DNA of 9,561 bases from an uncultured Collinsella sp. GTDB lineage: Bacteria; Actinomycetota; Coriobacteriia; Coriobacteriales; Coriobacteriaceae. This document shows, piece after piece, positions 1 to 7,663 of this stretch (position 1 is the stretch's first letter; each line of letters opens with the position of its first letter). Both the position numbers and the translations under genes were made by a program. The stretch covers positions 1 to 9,561 of the forward strand of contig URAQ01000049.1 in NCBI GenBank assembly GCA_900545875.1, read 5' to 3'. The notes beneath the pieces are model-generated. The model was not told the DNA's origin. It saw nothing but the letters and a program-made list of their open reading frames with translations, and made no database searches.

Positions 1-1214
<1,214 letters not shown>

Positions 1215-1250
1215 TCAAACCGCACCGAATCGGCAGCCGCCAGACTGGGG

Positions 1251-1453
1251 TGGACAGTTAGTTCAGATACGTATAAATCCTAGAGCTGGATTAGACACGA
1301 ACACCCCTGTTTCAACTAATTTGGGCTCCCTGAGACCATGTAAACGTCCCGCTCGCCCTCCCAAACACCCATTCAAACCCCATCCCAATCAAAAATTGCT
1401 CAAAACGCATCCCAAGCTGCCCCAGATTTATACGTATCTGAACTAACTGTCCA
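1251..1453. repeat. MITE-like element: 29 bp perfect inverted repeat around a 145 bp core
   Basis: The 29 bases at 1251-1279 are the exact reverse complement of 1425-1453. The arm begins TGGACAGTTAGTTCAG and contains the small palindrome ATACGTAT. Homology stops sharply at both inner ends, while outside the arms a weak match continues (TGG at 1246-1248 against CCA at 1456-1458). The core carries no credible ORF and is C-rich on the plus strand. No clear flanking direct repeat was found. Perfect arms this long with a 145-base spacer are too far apart for a normal terminator. They fit a non-autonomous miniature transposable element or a structured intergenic repeat. It sits between the ligA promoter region and the htrA terminator, and together with them accounts for the 449 bp gap. 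Confidence 0.7.
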
Positions 1454-1523
1454 GACCATTACGAACCAGGCCTCTTGCCAGCCACAAGTGATCCGTTTTC
1501 CTCCGTCCCCAAGGGATCATCGC

Positions 1524-1565
1524 GAAAAGAGGGGGCTGTCCCGCGTTGGCGGGACAGCCCCCTCT
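1524..1565 (-). terminator. Rho-independent terminator of htrA
   Basis: A 17 bp perfect stem (1528-1544 with 1549-1565) closes a 4-base loop. Read on the minus strand it is followed by TTTT (plus 1524-1527) and then CGCG. It lies 26 bases beyond the htrA stop. On the plus strand no T-run follows, so it acts leftward. Confidence 0.88.
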
Positions 1566-1591
1566 GGCATCGGTATGTGCAATACGGCTCG

Positions 1592-3052
1592 CTAGAAACC
1601 CTGACCGTAGCCTTGACCCTGGCCCTGCTGGCCCAGCAGCTCCTCCAGATACTGGCGCAGCTGCTCATCGGTAATACCGCCGTTGCCGGTGTCGGTCGCG
1701 CTGTCGTCCTGCTGCTGGTTCTGCAGCTTCTCATCGGAGCCCAGCTCGACGGTGACCTTCTTCTCGTCCTTGCCGCGCATGAGCGTGATCTCGACCTTCT
1801 CGCCCACCTCGTGGCTGCGCAGCGCGATGATCAGGCCATCGGCGCTCGTAATCTCGTCGTCGCCCAGCTTGGTAATGACATCGCCCTCCTGAATGCCGGC
1901 CTTGGCGGCAGGACCATCCTCAACGACGCTCGCCACATACGCGCCGCTATCGGTGCTCAGCTTGTTGGTGCGGGCGTTGAGCGCGTTGACGCTCGAAAGC
2001 GTAGCGCCCATGTACGGATGCACCGGCGTCTTGCCGCCGATGATCTGGTCGGCAATGTTCTTGGCGTAGTTAACGGGAATAGCAAAGCCCACGCCCGAGC
2101 TGGAGCCCGAGTAGCTCTCGATGAGCGAGTTGATGCCCACCAGCTCACCGTTGTCGTTGACGAGCGCGCCACCGGAATTGCCCGGGTTGATGGCGGCATC
2201 GGTCTGGATCATGTTGGCGTAGATAGTGTTACCGCTGGTAGAGCTCATGGCCGTGGAGCGATACAGCGCCGACACAATGCCCGTGGAGACAGACTGCTCG
2301 TTGCCGAACGGCGAGCCGATCGCCATAACCCACTCGCCAACGTTGAGCTTGGAGGAGTCGCCAATTTCGATCGGCGTAAGCTTGGAGGCGTCGGCGTCCT
2401 TGAGCTTGATGACGGCCAAGTCGCTCGAGGCGTCGTTGCCCACGAACTCGGCCTCGTAGGTGGTGCCGTCGTCCATGGTCACCACGTACTGGTCATAGCC
2501 ATCGACCACGTGGTTGTTGGTGAGGATGTGGCCCTCGGTATCGAGCACCACGCCCGAACCGACACTGCCCGAGCTATCCGACTCGTCGGCAGACTGCGAA
2601 AGCGAGCCATTCTGGCTACCGCTCGAAGTGGCGGTGATGGAAACGACGGAGGGCAGGGCCTTGGCAGAAACGGCCTCGGCCAGCGTGGTGTCCTCGGAGT
2701 CGATCGTGATCTTTTGCGTCGACGAACCCGAAGCACCCGCCGTCACGGCATTCTTGCCGCCGCCGATATCGAGCGTGCCGCTCATAATGAGCGCAATGAC
2801 CAGCAGGGCGCCGCAGGCACAGCCGGCGAGTGCCGTAATAAAGATCGGCAGCTTTTTGGTCTTGGTCTTGACCACCGTGTGCTTGTTTACAACCTGCTGA
2901 CCGCCCAGCGGCTGGCCGGTCTGCGTGTCGTAGGCCTGCACATAGGGAATGTTGCTACCGGCAGGCGTCGACTCCACCTGCACACGCGGCTGCTGCTGGG
3001 TCTCGCCGGCGTTGCCCGCATCCTGGGGACGCTGGGAATCGTACTCGCTCAT
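1592..3052 (-). CDS. htrA: Membrane-anchored HtrA/DegP-family serine protease with PDZ domain
   Basis: An envelope quality-control protease and chaperone of peptidase family S1C, 486 aa. A hydrophilic Gln-rich cytoplasmic tail of about 65 residues ends in KTKTKK. One membrane segment follows at about 69-91 (PIFITALAGCACGALLVIAL), placing the protease outside the cell. The trypsin-like domain shows the full triad: His181 (LTNNHVVDG), Asp211 (SSDLAVIKL) and Ser293 (INPGNSGGALV). The PDZ domain spans about 345-438 (VVEDGPAAKAGIQEGDVITKLG). A flexible tail rich in Gln and Gly ends in GQGQGYGQGF. An in-frame ATG 13 codons upstream (3091) has no ribosome site and overlaps a hairpin. The ATG at 3052 has AAAGGA 9 bases upstream, so I chose that. 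The gene stands alone between its own terminator and that of glnR. The family is certain; the symbol is by family only. Confidence 0.95.
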   Translation of the reverse strand: MSEYDSQRPQDAGNAGETQQQPRVQVESTPAGSNIPYVQAYDTQTGQPLGGQQVVNKHTVVKTKTKKLPIFITALAGCACGALLVIALIMSGTLDIGGGKNAVTAGASGSSTQKITIDSEDTTLAEAVSAKALPSVVSITATSSGSQNGSLSQSADESDSSGSVGSGVVLDTEGHILTNNHVVDGYDQYVVTMDDGTTYEAEFVGNDASSDLAVIKLKDADASKLTPIEIGDSSKLNVGEWVMAIGSPFGNEQSVSTGIVSALYRSTAMSSTSGNTIYANMIQTDAAINPGNSGGALVNDNGELVGINSLIESYSGSSSGVGFAIPVNYAKNIADQIIGGKTPVHPYMGATLSSVNALNARTNKLSTDSGAYVASVVEDGPAAKAGIQEGDVITKLGDDEITSADGLIIALRSHEVGEKVEITLMRGKDEKKVTVELGSDEKLQNQQQDDSATDTGNGGITDEQLRQYLEELLGQQGQGQGYGQGF

Positions 3053-3079
3053 AGCTGCGATCCTTTCGTCAAATAACCA

Positions 3080-3105
3080 AAGGCCCGCCAAACATGTGGC
3101 GGGCC
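3080..3105 (-). terminator. Hairpin in the htrA leader (terminator or attenuator candidate)
   Basis: A 9 bp perfect stem GGCCCGCCA/TGGCGGGCC (3082-3090 with 3097-3105) closes a 6-base loop. On the minus strand it is followed by the T-rich stretch TTTGGTTATTT and, within 15 bases, the htrA ribosome site. It could be a second terminator protecting htrA from glnR read-through, or a leader structure within the htrA mRNA. The sequence alone does not decide. Confidence 0.5.
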
Positions 3106-3219
3106 ATCATTGTTCACGTTGAGTTGTACCCCAATATGCGGGCGCAAGTGTATGAGAACGCAATCTTTTAGGAAGGCTTAAGTTCTGCCGCAGACCCGAA
3201 AGGAATCCGTACCTGCGTC

Positions 3220-3256
3220 AAAACCACCACAAAAGTGCCTGTCCCCTTTGTGGTGG
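3220..3256 (-). terminator. Rho-independent terminator of the glnA-glnR unit
   Basis: A 10 bp stem CCACCACAAA/TTTGTGGTGG (3224-3233 with 3247-3256) closes a 13-base loop containing GGGACAGGCAC on the minus strand. It is followed leftward by TTTTG. It starts 5 bases past the glnR stop codon. No other terminator-like hairpin was seen between glnR and glnA, which supports co-transcription. Confidence 0.8.
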
Positions 3257-3260
3257 AAAG

Positions 3261-3923
3261 CTAGTCCTTAAACAGATAGCCCACGCCGCGGACGGTGGTG
3301 ATGTGCGCCGCGATCTGCGGACCCACCTTGGAGCGGATGCGTCGAATGTGCACGTCGACGGTGCGCGTGCCGCCGCAGTACTCAAAGCCCCACACGCGGT
3401 GCAGCAGCACCTCGCGGCTGTAGGCGCGGTTGGGGTGCGTCGCCAAAAAGCTCAGCAGCGAGTACTCCATCAGCGTCAGGTCGATGGGCTCATCATCGAG
3501 CGTCACCTGGTAGGTGGCCAGGTTAATCTCGAGGTTATCGATGTTGAGTACATCGTCGGCGGTGACGGTCTCCTCCTCGCCCATCAGGCGCTGCGCACGA
3601 GCCTTGAGCTCGTTGGGCGTCGCCGTGGGGCACACAAAGTCGGCATGCGCGTGATTCGGCAGGCGCAGGGTACCGAGCGCCTCGTCGTCGACGATCACCA
3701 GCATGGGAACGCCGCCGCGGTCGTCGAGCCATTTGGCAATTTGATCGATGCGGTCGCTGCGGATGCCATCGGAATCGAGAATCAGCAGGTCAAAGTCGTG
3801 CGCTGCAGTCGGCGAATCGGGGGTTGCCAGGCTCACCTCGACACCCAGGGTGGTCGTCAAGCTGCGGGCAAACTCGTGGAAGCGCGTCGTGCGCGCCATG
3901 AACAGGGCACTCTTTTCGGACAT
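3261..3923 (-). CDS. glnR: GlnR-like atypical OmpR-family response regulator
   Basis: A predicted DNA-binding regulator of nitrogen metabolism, 220 aa. The C-terminal winged helix (about 128-218) is a clear OmpR/PhoB domain. Its run [20 protein letters not shown], then [19 protein letters not shown] and VRGVGYLF closely resemble actinobacterial GlnR as I remember it ([21 protein letters not shown]). The N-terminal receiver (about 1-115) is degenerate. The acidic pair near residue 10 is absent (ALFMARTTR), and the usual lysine is replaced in DFVCPT. Asp50 (DLLILD) keeps the acceptor position. In GlnR this Asp is reported to stabilise the dimer without phosphorylation. No histidine kinase gene is nearby. 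Start: GGAGG lies 6 bases before the ATG at 3923; the longer frame to 4007 overlaps glnA and lacks a site. It lies 50 bp downstream of glnA. GlnR identity is an inference from similarity plus context; the OmpR family is certain. Confidence 0.85.
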   Translation of the reverse strand: [220 protein letters not shown]

Positions 3924-3973
3924 ATCGGCCTCCAAAGAAATGAGCTCAATCGTACTGGAACAAGCCAGCGCGA

Positions 3974-5311
3974 TTAGGAGTTCGCCAGGTAGTGCTTGAT
4001 CTCCCACTCGGTGATCGTAGACTCAAACTTATGCCACTCGTCGCGCTTCTTTTTAAGGAAGAAGCCGTGGATGTGCTCGCCGAGGGCATCCTTCATAAAC
4101 TGCGAGTCCTCAAACACGTCGAGCGCCTCTTTGAGCGAACGCGGCAGCGGCGTGTAGCCGGCCTCGACCATCTGGCGGTCGGTGAGCTTGAGCGTCTCGG
4201 CCGTTGCCTCGGGCGGGAGCTCCAGCTTGCGCTCGATGCCGTCCAGACCAGCCGCCAGCGTGACGGCGTTGACCAGGTACGGGTTGGCCATGGGGTCGGG
4301 GCTACGAAGCTCGATGCGCGTGGACAGCTGCTTGCCGGGCTTGTAGACCGGGATGCGGACCATGCTCGCGCGGTTGCGCAGGCCCCACGTGGCGTACTGC
4401 GGTACGGAGTCGCCGCCCGTGGTGATGCGCTTGTACGAGTTTACCGTGGGGTTGGTGATGGCGCTGATCTCGCGCGCGTGCGCCAGGATGCCGGCCATGT
4501 AGTGCTTGGCAACGTCGGAGAGATGGTACTTCTCGTCGTCCTCGCCCCAAAAGACGTTGTTGCCGTCGTGGTTGAACAGCGACTGATGCAAAAACATGGC
4601 GCTGCCGTCCTCGCCCGCCAACGGCTTGGGCATAAAGGAGGCGTGGCAACCGCTCTCGTAGGCCTGCTGCTTAATGATGAGTTTGGCCGTGGTGATGGCG
4701 TCGGACATGCTCAGGGCCTCGGCGTGGCGCAGGCTCATGCCGTGCTGCGAGCGACCGGCGGCGTGGAAGGTGTACTCCACGGGCACGGACATCTTCTCGA
4801 GCGTGAGGACCGTGTTGCGGCGCAGGTCGCGGGCGGCATCGCTCACCGAAAGATCGAAGTAGCCCACGTTGTCGAGCGGCTCAGGGATGTGCTCGTCGGG
4901 GAAGTAGTAATACTCCAGCTCGGCGCCCACGTTGAGCAGATAGCCAGCCTTCTCGGCCTTGCGGAACATGCGGCGCAGGGCATCGCGTGGATCGCCGGTA
5001 AAGGGCTTGCAATCGGGAGTGCACACGTCGCATAACACGCGGGCGACGCCGTTGTGGCTCGGGCGCCACGGCAGGATCTGGAAGGTCGAAGCATCGGGAA
5101 ACGCCAGCATGTCGGCTTCCTCGGGCGTGGCAAAGCCCTCGATGGCGGAGCCGTCAAAGCCAATACCCTCCTCAAAAGCGACCTCGAGGTCCTCGGGGCT
5201 AATGGCAAAGTTCTTGAGGCGGCCGAGAATGTCGACAAACCACAGACGCACAAAGCGGATGTCACGCTGCTCTACGGAGCGGAGTACGTAATCGATGTTC
5301 TGCTGGTTCAT
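3974..5311 (-). CDS. glnA: Type I glutamine synthetase-family protein with altered metal-binding site
   Basis: 445 aa, the length of GSI-alpha enzymes, without the adenylylation-tyrosine loop of GSI-beta. The N-terminal beta-grasp shows EEGIGFDGSAIEGF (Asp53); the catalytic domain starts near residue 105. Fold signatures: AELEYYYF (Glu131, Glu133), PKPLAGEDGSAMFLHQSL, NPTVNSYKR (Arg295), LRNRASMVRIP (Arg314, Arg319) and RIELRSPDPMANPYL (Glu334, Arg336). Overall it recalls actinobacterial GlnA2-type sequences (RDIRFVRLWFVDILG). The ligand motif normally HHEVAPGQHE reads FHAAGRSQHG. The E212 and E220 equivalents are therefore Ala184 and Gly191, and the H269 equivalent is Phe240. E327 becomes Asp301 with a one-residue insertion after it, N264 becomes Asp235, and the Bacillus feedback residue Arg62 is Thr. 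Ordinary glutamate-ammonia ligase activity is doubtful. Alternatives are a gamma-glutamyl ligase with another substrate, or a regulatory pseudo-enzyme. The start has AGGGGAG 5 bases upstream. It is the first gene of glnA-glnR. Confidence 0.93.
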   Translation of the reverse strand: MNQQNIDYVLRSVEQRDIRFVRLWFVDILGRLKNFAISPEDLEVAFEEGIGFDGSAIEGFATPEEADMLAFPDASTFQILPWRPSHNGVARVLCDVCTPDCKPFTGDPRDALRRMFRKAEKAGYLLNVGAELEYYYFPDEHIPEPLDNVGYFDLSVSDAARDLRRNTVLTLEKMSVPVEYTFHAAGRSQHGMSLRHAEALSMSDAITTAKLIIKQQAYESGCHASFMPKPLAGEDGSAMFLHQSLFNHDGNNVFWGEDDEKYHLSDVAKHYMAGILAHAREISAITNPTVNSYKRITTGGDSVPQYATWGLRNRASMVRIPVYKPGKQLSTRIELRSPDPMANPYLVNAVTLAAGLDGIERKLELPPEATAETLKLTDRQMVEAGYTPLPRSLKEALDVFEDSQFMKDALGEHIHGFFLKKKRDEWHKFESTITEWEIKHYLANS

Positions 5312-5344
5312 GTCGCTCCCCTTTCTTTCGGGCGGGTTTCGACT

Positions 5345-5371
5345 GGTCTATATCGCAGATACTATCGCAGA
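5345..5371 (-). promoter_or_regulatory. Candidate glnA promoter with TCTGCGATA direct repeats
   Basis: On the minus strand upstream of glnA two copies of TCTGCGATA stand 12 bp apart (plus 5351-5359 and 5363-5371). The upstream copy gives an extended -10, TG-C-GATAGT. The downstream copy runs into TATAGA, an alternative -10 with TTTTTC 17 bp before it. Neither has a good -35, as expected of an activator-dependent promoter. Confidence 0.45.
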
Positions 5372-5376
5372 AAAAT

Positions 5377-5392
5377 GTTTCCGCAGGGTTAA
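5377..5392 (-). promoter_or_regulatory. Candidate GlnR box upstream of glnA
   Basis: Minus strand TTAAC-CCTGCG-GAAAC. The actinobacterial GlnR box is built of half-sites close to GTNAC and GAAAC spaced by 6 bases, so this differs at one base. It sits 66-81 bases before the glnA ATG, immediately upstream of the candidate -10 region. That is a normal position for an activator or a competitor of RNA polymerase. Only one a/b pair is seen. Confidence 0.45.
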
Positions 5393-5445
5393 AGCGTATC
5401 AAGCGCTCAAAAAACGTGTGCGAACAGGCCGTTGCGAACGAGCGG

Positions 5446-6468
5446 TTAGCGCGAGGTCGATGCGCGGTGTTCGATGTGGCCGGGGATCTCGATGCGTTTG
5501 GGCGCCAGCTTTGCGGCCTCGCCCACGGTGGTGGTAACGACGTCGATGCGCTCGGAAAGGCGCTCGACTACGCGCTCGGCAATGGTGAGGGTGTCCTGCG
5601 CGGCCGTGGTGACGCCGCCAAAGAGCACATGGTTCCAGGGGTAGTCGTCAAACGTCGCGATCTTGAGCCCCGCCGGCAGCGAGGGTCCCAGCTGCGCTAG
5701 CGCCTCGGTCAGACGCAGGAAAACCAAGCCGTTGACAGCAATGAGGCCGAGCTTTTTACCTGCATAGCCGCGGATGGTCTCGTCCAGGCGGCCGACGCCC
5801 GTGGCGCCCCCGTCGGCCAGGGTGACGACCTCGCCGGCAAGGCCGCGGTGCAAAAGCTCGTCGGTAAAGGCCTCGGCGCGCTTGCGACGCACGGGGCTGT
5901 CGTCGCTTGCCTCGGTGAGCAGGCACAGGCGCTCGCTGCCAGCGGCGGTCAAGGCGTCTACCAGGCCGGCGACCAGCTCACGGTTGTTAGATGTCACCAG
6001 ATCGACACCGCCGTCGGCAACGTCGCGGTCGAGCAGCACAACGGGCAGGCGCCCCGCGGCCGCGGCGATCGCCTTGTCGTTGCCTCCGCAGGTGTTGACG
6101 ACCAGGCCGTCCACGTCAGCATCGATAAGTCTGGCGAGCGACTCGGCCTCCTTAGCGGGGTCGTTGCCGCTAATGGCCGTCATGAGCGAGCAGCCGCGCG
6201 CGGCGGCGCTGGCGGAAAGTCCTTCAAGCATGGCACTCGAGAACGGGTTGGCGATGTCGGCCAAGATCACACCGATGAGGTTGGTACGCGAGCTGCGCAG
6301 ATTGCGCGCGGCAGCACGTGGGCGATAGCCGGTGCGCTCGATAACCGCCGCGATGCGGGCGCGGGTCTCCTCGGTCATTTGCCCGGGACGGTTGTTGAGA
6401 TAGCGCGAGACCGTGGCCGGGCTCACACCCGCCTCGGCGGCAATGTCCTTGATTCTCATCTGCGCCAT
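5446..6468 (-). CDS. LacI-family transcriptional regulator
   Basis: 340 aa sugar-responsive-type repressor. The N-terminal helix-turn-helix MRIKDIAAEAGVSPATVSRY is canonical. It is followed by a hinge (about 50-62, RAAARNLRSSRTN) and a periplasmic-binding-protein-like effector domain beginning LIGVILADIANPFSSAM. Later landmarks are DVDGLVVNTC, LPVVLLDRDV, RRKRAEAFTDELL and KIATFDDYPWNHVLFGGVTT. The effector is not recognisable; the FDDYPW and VTTAAQ region vaguely recalls KdgR-type regulators, which is weak. Starts: ATG 6468 has GGGG five to eight bases upstream; ATG 6459 (MRIKD) is a close alternative without a better site, and ATG 6516 lacks one. No sugar operon is in the window, so the target is likely distant or beyond lost neighbours. 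GC is visibly higher than in the adjacent gntR. A TTTTTT run at 5409-5414 (minus strand) follows the gene with only weak dyad symmetry before it. Confidence 0.93.
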   Translation of the reverse strand: MAQMRIKDIAAEAGVSPATVSRYLNNRPGQMTEETRARIAAVIERTGYRPRAAARNLRSSRTNLIGVILADIANPFSSAMLEGLSASAAARGCSLMTAISGNDPAKEAESLARLIDADVDGLVVNTCGGNDKAIAAAAGRLPVVLLDRDVADGGVDLVTSNNRELVAGLVDALTAAGSERLCLLTEASDDSPVRRKRAEAFTDELLHRGLAGEVVTLADGGATGVGRLDETIRGYAGKKLGLIAVNGLVFLRLTEALAQLGPSLPAGLKIATFDDYPWNHVLFGGVTTAAQDTLTIAERVVERLSERIDVVTTTVGEAAKLAPKRIEIPGHIEHRASTSR

Positions 6469-6537
6469 AACGCACCCCGTTTCCCCATTGTCGGCAGCCT
6501 GAGCCATTTTAGGCATTTTTTTAAAAATCTCGCTTGC

Positions 6538-6560
6538 AAAACGCTGTAGGTGAGCAGCGT
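6538..6560 (-). terminator. Weak terminator candidate after the gntR-type gene
   Basis: A 6 bp stem ACGCTG/CAGCGT (6541-6546 with 6555-6560) closes an 8-base loop. On the minus strand TTT follows. An alternative pairing with a 3-base bulge extends it to AAAACG/CGTTTT. It lies 34 bases beyond the stop. Weak, but nothing better exists before the LacI-family gene. Confidence 0.35.
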
Positions 6561-6594
6561 CGTTTTTTGCGTCTCGAGCAGATGCGATGATGGG

Positions 6595-7287
6595 CTAGAT
6601 AGACGAGTCTTTAGGCAGCTCAAAATAGTCGGGATGTAAGGCGATAACCGGGCCCTGCTCCTCGGGCATCAGGTGCAAGTGCGTCTCTGCCAGATAACTC
6701 GCCGCATCGGTATCGCCCCTCTTAATGGCCTCGAGAATCCGGCGATGCTGCCGACGAATCGGCTCCCAATCCAGATCCTGCGACACCATACGCAACCAGT
6801 TGTATCGCTCAAAATGCGTGTTGACGCTCTTCATCCAATCCCACAACATGTGACGACCGGCAATCTCAAAACACGTCTCATGAAACAGGTTGTCCAGATC
6901 GAAAAAGCGACGCGTTTCGCCATGGTCGAGTGACTCAGACTCAGCAAGAATCTGCTCGAGCCGATGCTTTTGCTCAGGCGAGGCGGCCGAACAGCATTTA
7001 ATGAGCACGCTTCTCTCAAGTTTCTCGCGCAAGAAGCAGGCGTTCTCGGCGCGCTCCATGCTGATTTTTGAGACATAGGTGCCGCTTTTGGGACGCGTTT
7101 CCACCAGCTCCTGCTCACGCAGGCGCACAAAGGACTCGCGAATGGGCGTGCGCCCGATTCCCGTCTCCTTTTCCAGACCAATCGCCGAAAGACGCGTGCC
7201 GGGTTTGAGCTCAGCATAGATAATCTTGGAGCGCAATGCGTTGTATGCCTGGTCTTGCAGGCTCTGATTATGCTGGTGTTGTTCCAT
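6595..7287 (-). CDS. GntR-family regulator, FadR subfamily with FCD domain
   Basis: 230 aa. An N-terminal winged helix (about 10-75) carries the GntR signature ALRSKIIYAELKPGTRLS and TGIGRTPIRESFVRL, followed by LVETRPKSGTYV. The C-terminal all-helical FCD ligand domain (about 85-208) shows the usual metal-binding pattern: Asp132 and His136 (DLDNLFHETCFEIAG), His181 (RRQHRRILEAI) and His203 (ETHLHLM). Such regulators usually bind small carboxylates and repress adjacent catabolic genes, but no such genes are present. The ATG has GAGGG about 5 bases upstream. Its base composition is lower in GC than ligA, htrA, glnA and the LacI-family gene. A candidate extended -10 lies about 48 bases upstream. 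The ligand is unknown. Confidence 0.94.
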   Translation of the reverse strand: MEQHQHNQSLQDQAYNALRSKIIYAELKPGTRLSAIGLEKETGIGRTPIRESFVRLREQELVETRPKSGTYVSKISMERAENACFLREKLERSVLIKCCSAASPEQKHRLEQILAESESLDHGETRRFFDLDNLFHETCFEIAGRHMLWDWMKSVNTHFERYNWLRMVSQDLDWEPIRRQHRRILEAIKRGDTDAASYLAETHLHLMPEEQGPVIALHPDYFELPKDSSI

Positions 7288-7332
7288 AAAGCCCTCGGAT
7301 GAAGCTCACGGTTTGTCGAATTTCACCACGTA

Positions 7333-7343
7333 ATACTATCGCA
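7333..7343 (-). promoter_or_regulatory. Candidate extended -10 of the gntR-type gene
   Basis: Minus strand TGCGATAGTAT, 46-56 bases upstream of the ATG. TG-C-GATAGT fits an extended -10 hexamer. The same 11 bases occur upstream of glnA (5359-5369). No recognisable -35 was seen. Confidence 0.35.
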
Positions 7344-7350
7344 TCGACAC

Positions 7351-7393
7351 GCCCCGGCTCCCAATCAGTCTTTTTGGGACGGGGCTCTTTTAG
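7351..7393 (+). terminator. Orphan rightward terminator
   Basis: GCCCCG-GC-TCCCAA (7351-7364) pairs with TTGGGACGGGGC (7374-7385) to form a 12 bp stem with a 2-base bulge. TCTTTTAG follows on the plus strand. No plus-strand gene precedes it in this window. On the minus strand no T-run follows. It lies just upstream of the gntR-type gene. Confidence 0.55.
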
Positions 7394-7426
7394 CTACCCT
7401 GGCCCGCAGATCGGCCCCCCTGTCAC

Positions 7427-7575
7427 AAAAGTGGCCCATCTACTACGTTAACACGGATAGCCTCGGCCATACCGAAAACCGTGAAAACAAAACCGCAGGT
7501 AGACAGCTTGTCGATTTTCGAAAAAGCCGACTATGGTTGACCCCTGCGGCTTAAACGTAGTAGATAGGCCCTTTT
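7427..7575. repeat. Nested palindromic element, cloverleaf-like
   Basis: Outer imperfect arms (7427-7451 and 7551-7575) share the core ATCTACTACGTT / AACGTAGTAGAT. Inside are CCGCAGG (7493-7499) with CCTGCGG (7543-7549), CACGG (7452-7456) with CCGTG (7479-7483), TCGG (7463-7466) with CCGA (7472-7475), GTCG (7510-7513) with CGAC (7528-7531), and a central TTTTCGAAAA at 7515-7524. The dyads nest into a multi-arm fold of about 150 nt. It may be a mobile palindromic repeat, or a structured RNA or DNA element. No convincing ORF was seen; a 69-codon minus frame merely crosses it. Confidence 0.6.
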
Positions 7576-7663
7576 CGTGGCGCAGCACTACTGCACCCCA
7601 AATTGGTACCTCGAGCCTGTTATAAGTTGCTGTGAAATACGGACGGTTGATAATCAAGGCGCG

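Noticed and set aside
1475..3076. 533-codon plus-strand open frame
   Set aside because: It is the antisense shadow of htrA: no family motif, repetitive Val/Gly/Arg composition typical of GC-rich reverse frames, while the minus strand shows a complete protease triad.
3924..4007. 28-residue N-terminal extension of the GlnR-like protein
   Set aside because: It would overlap the 3' end of glnA and lacks a ribosome site, whereas GGAGG precedes the ATG at 3923.
3992..5035. 347-codon plus-strand open frame
   Set aside because: Antisense of glnA, with no ribosome site and no recognisable domain.
5848..6549. 233-codon plus-strand frame
   Set aside because: Shadow of the LacI-family gene, whose helix-turn-helix is unmistakable on the minus strand.
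7448..7657. 69-codon minus-strand frame
   Set aside because: It overlaps the palindromic element, has no clear ribosome site and no family resemblance.
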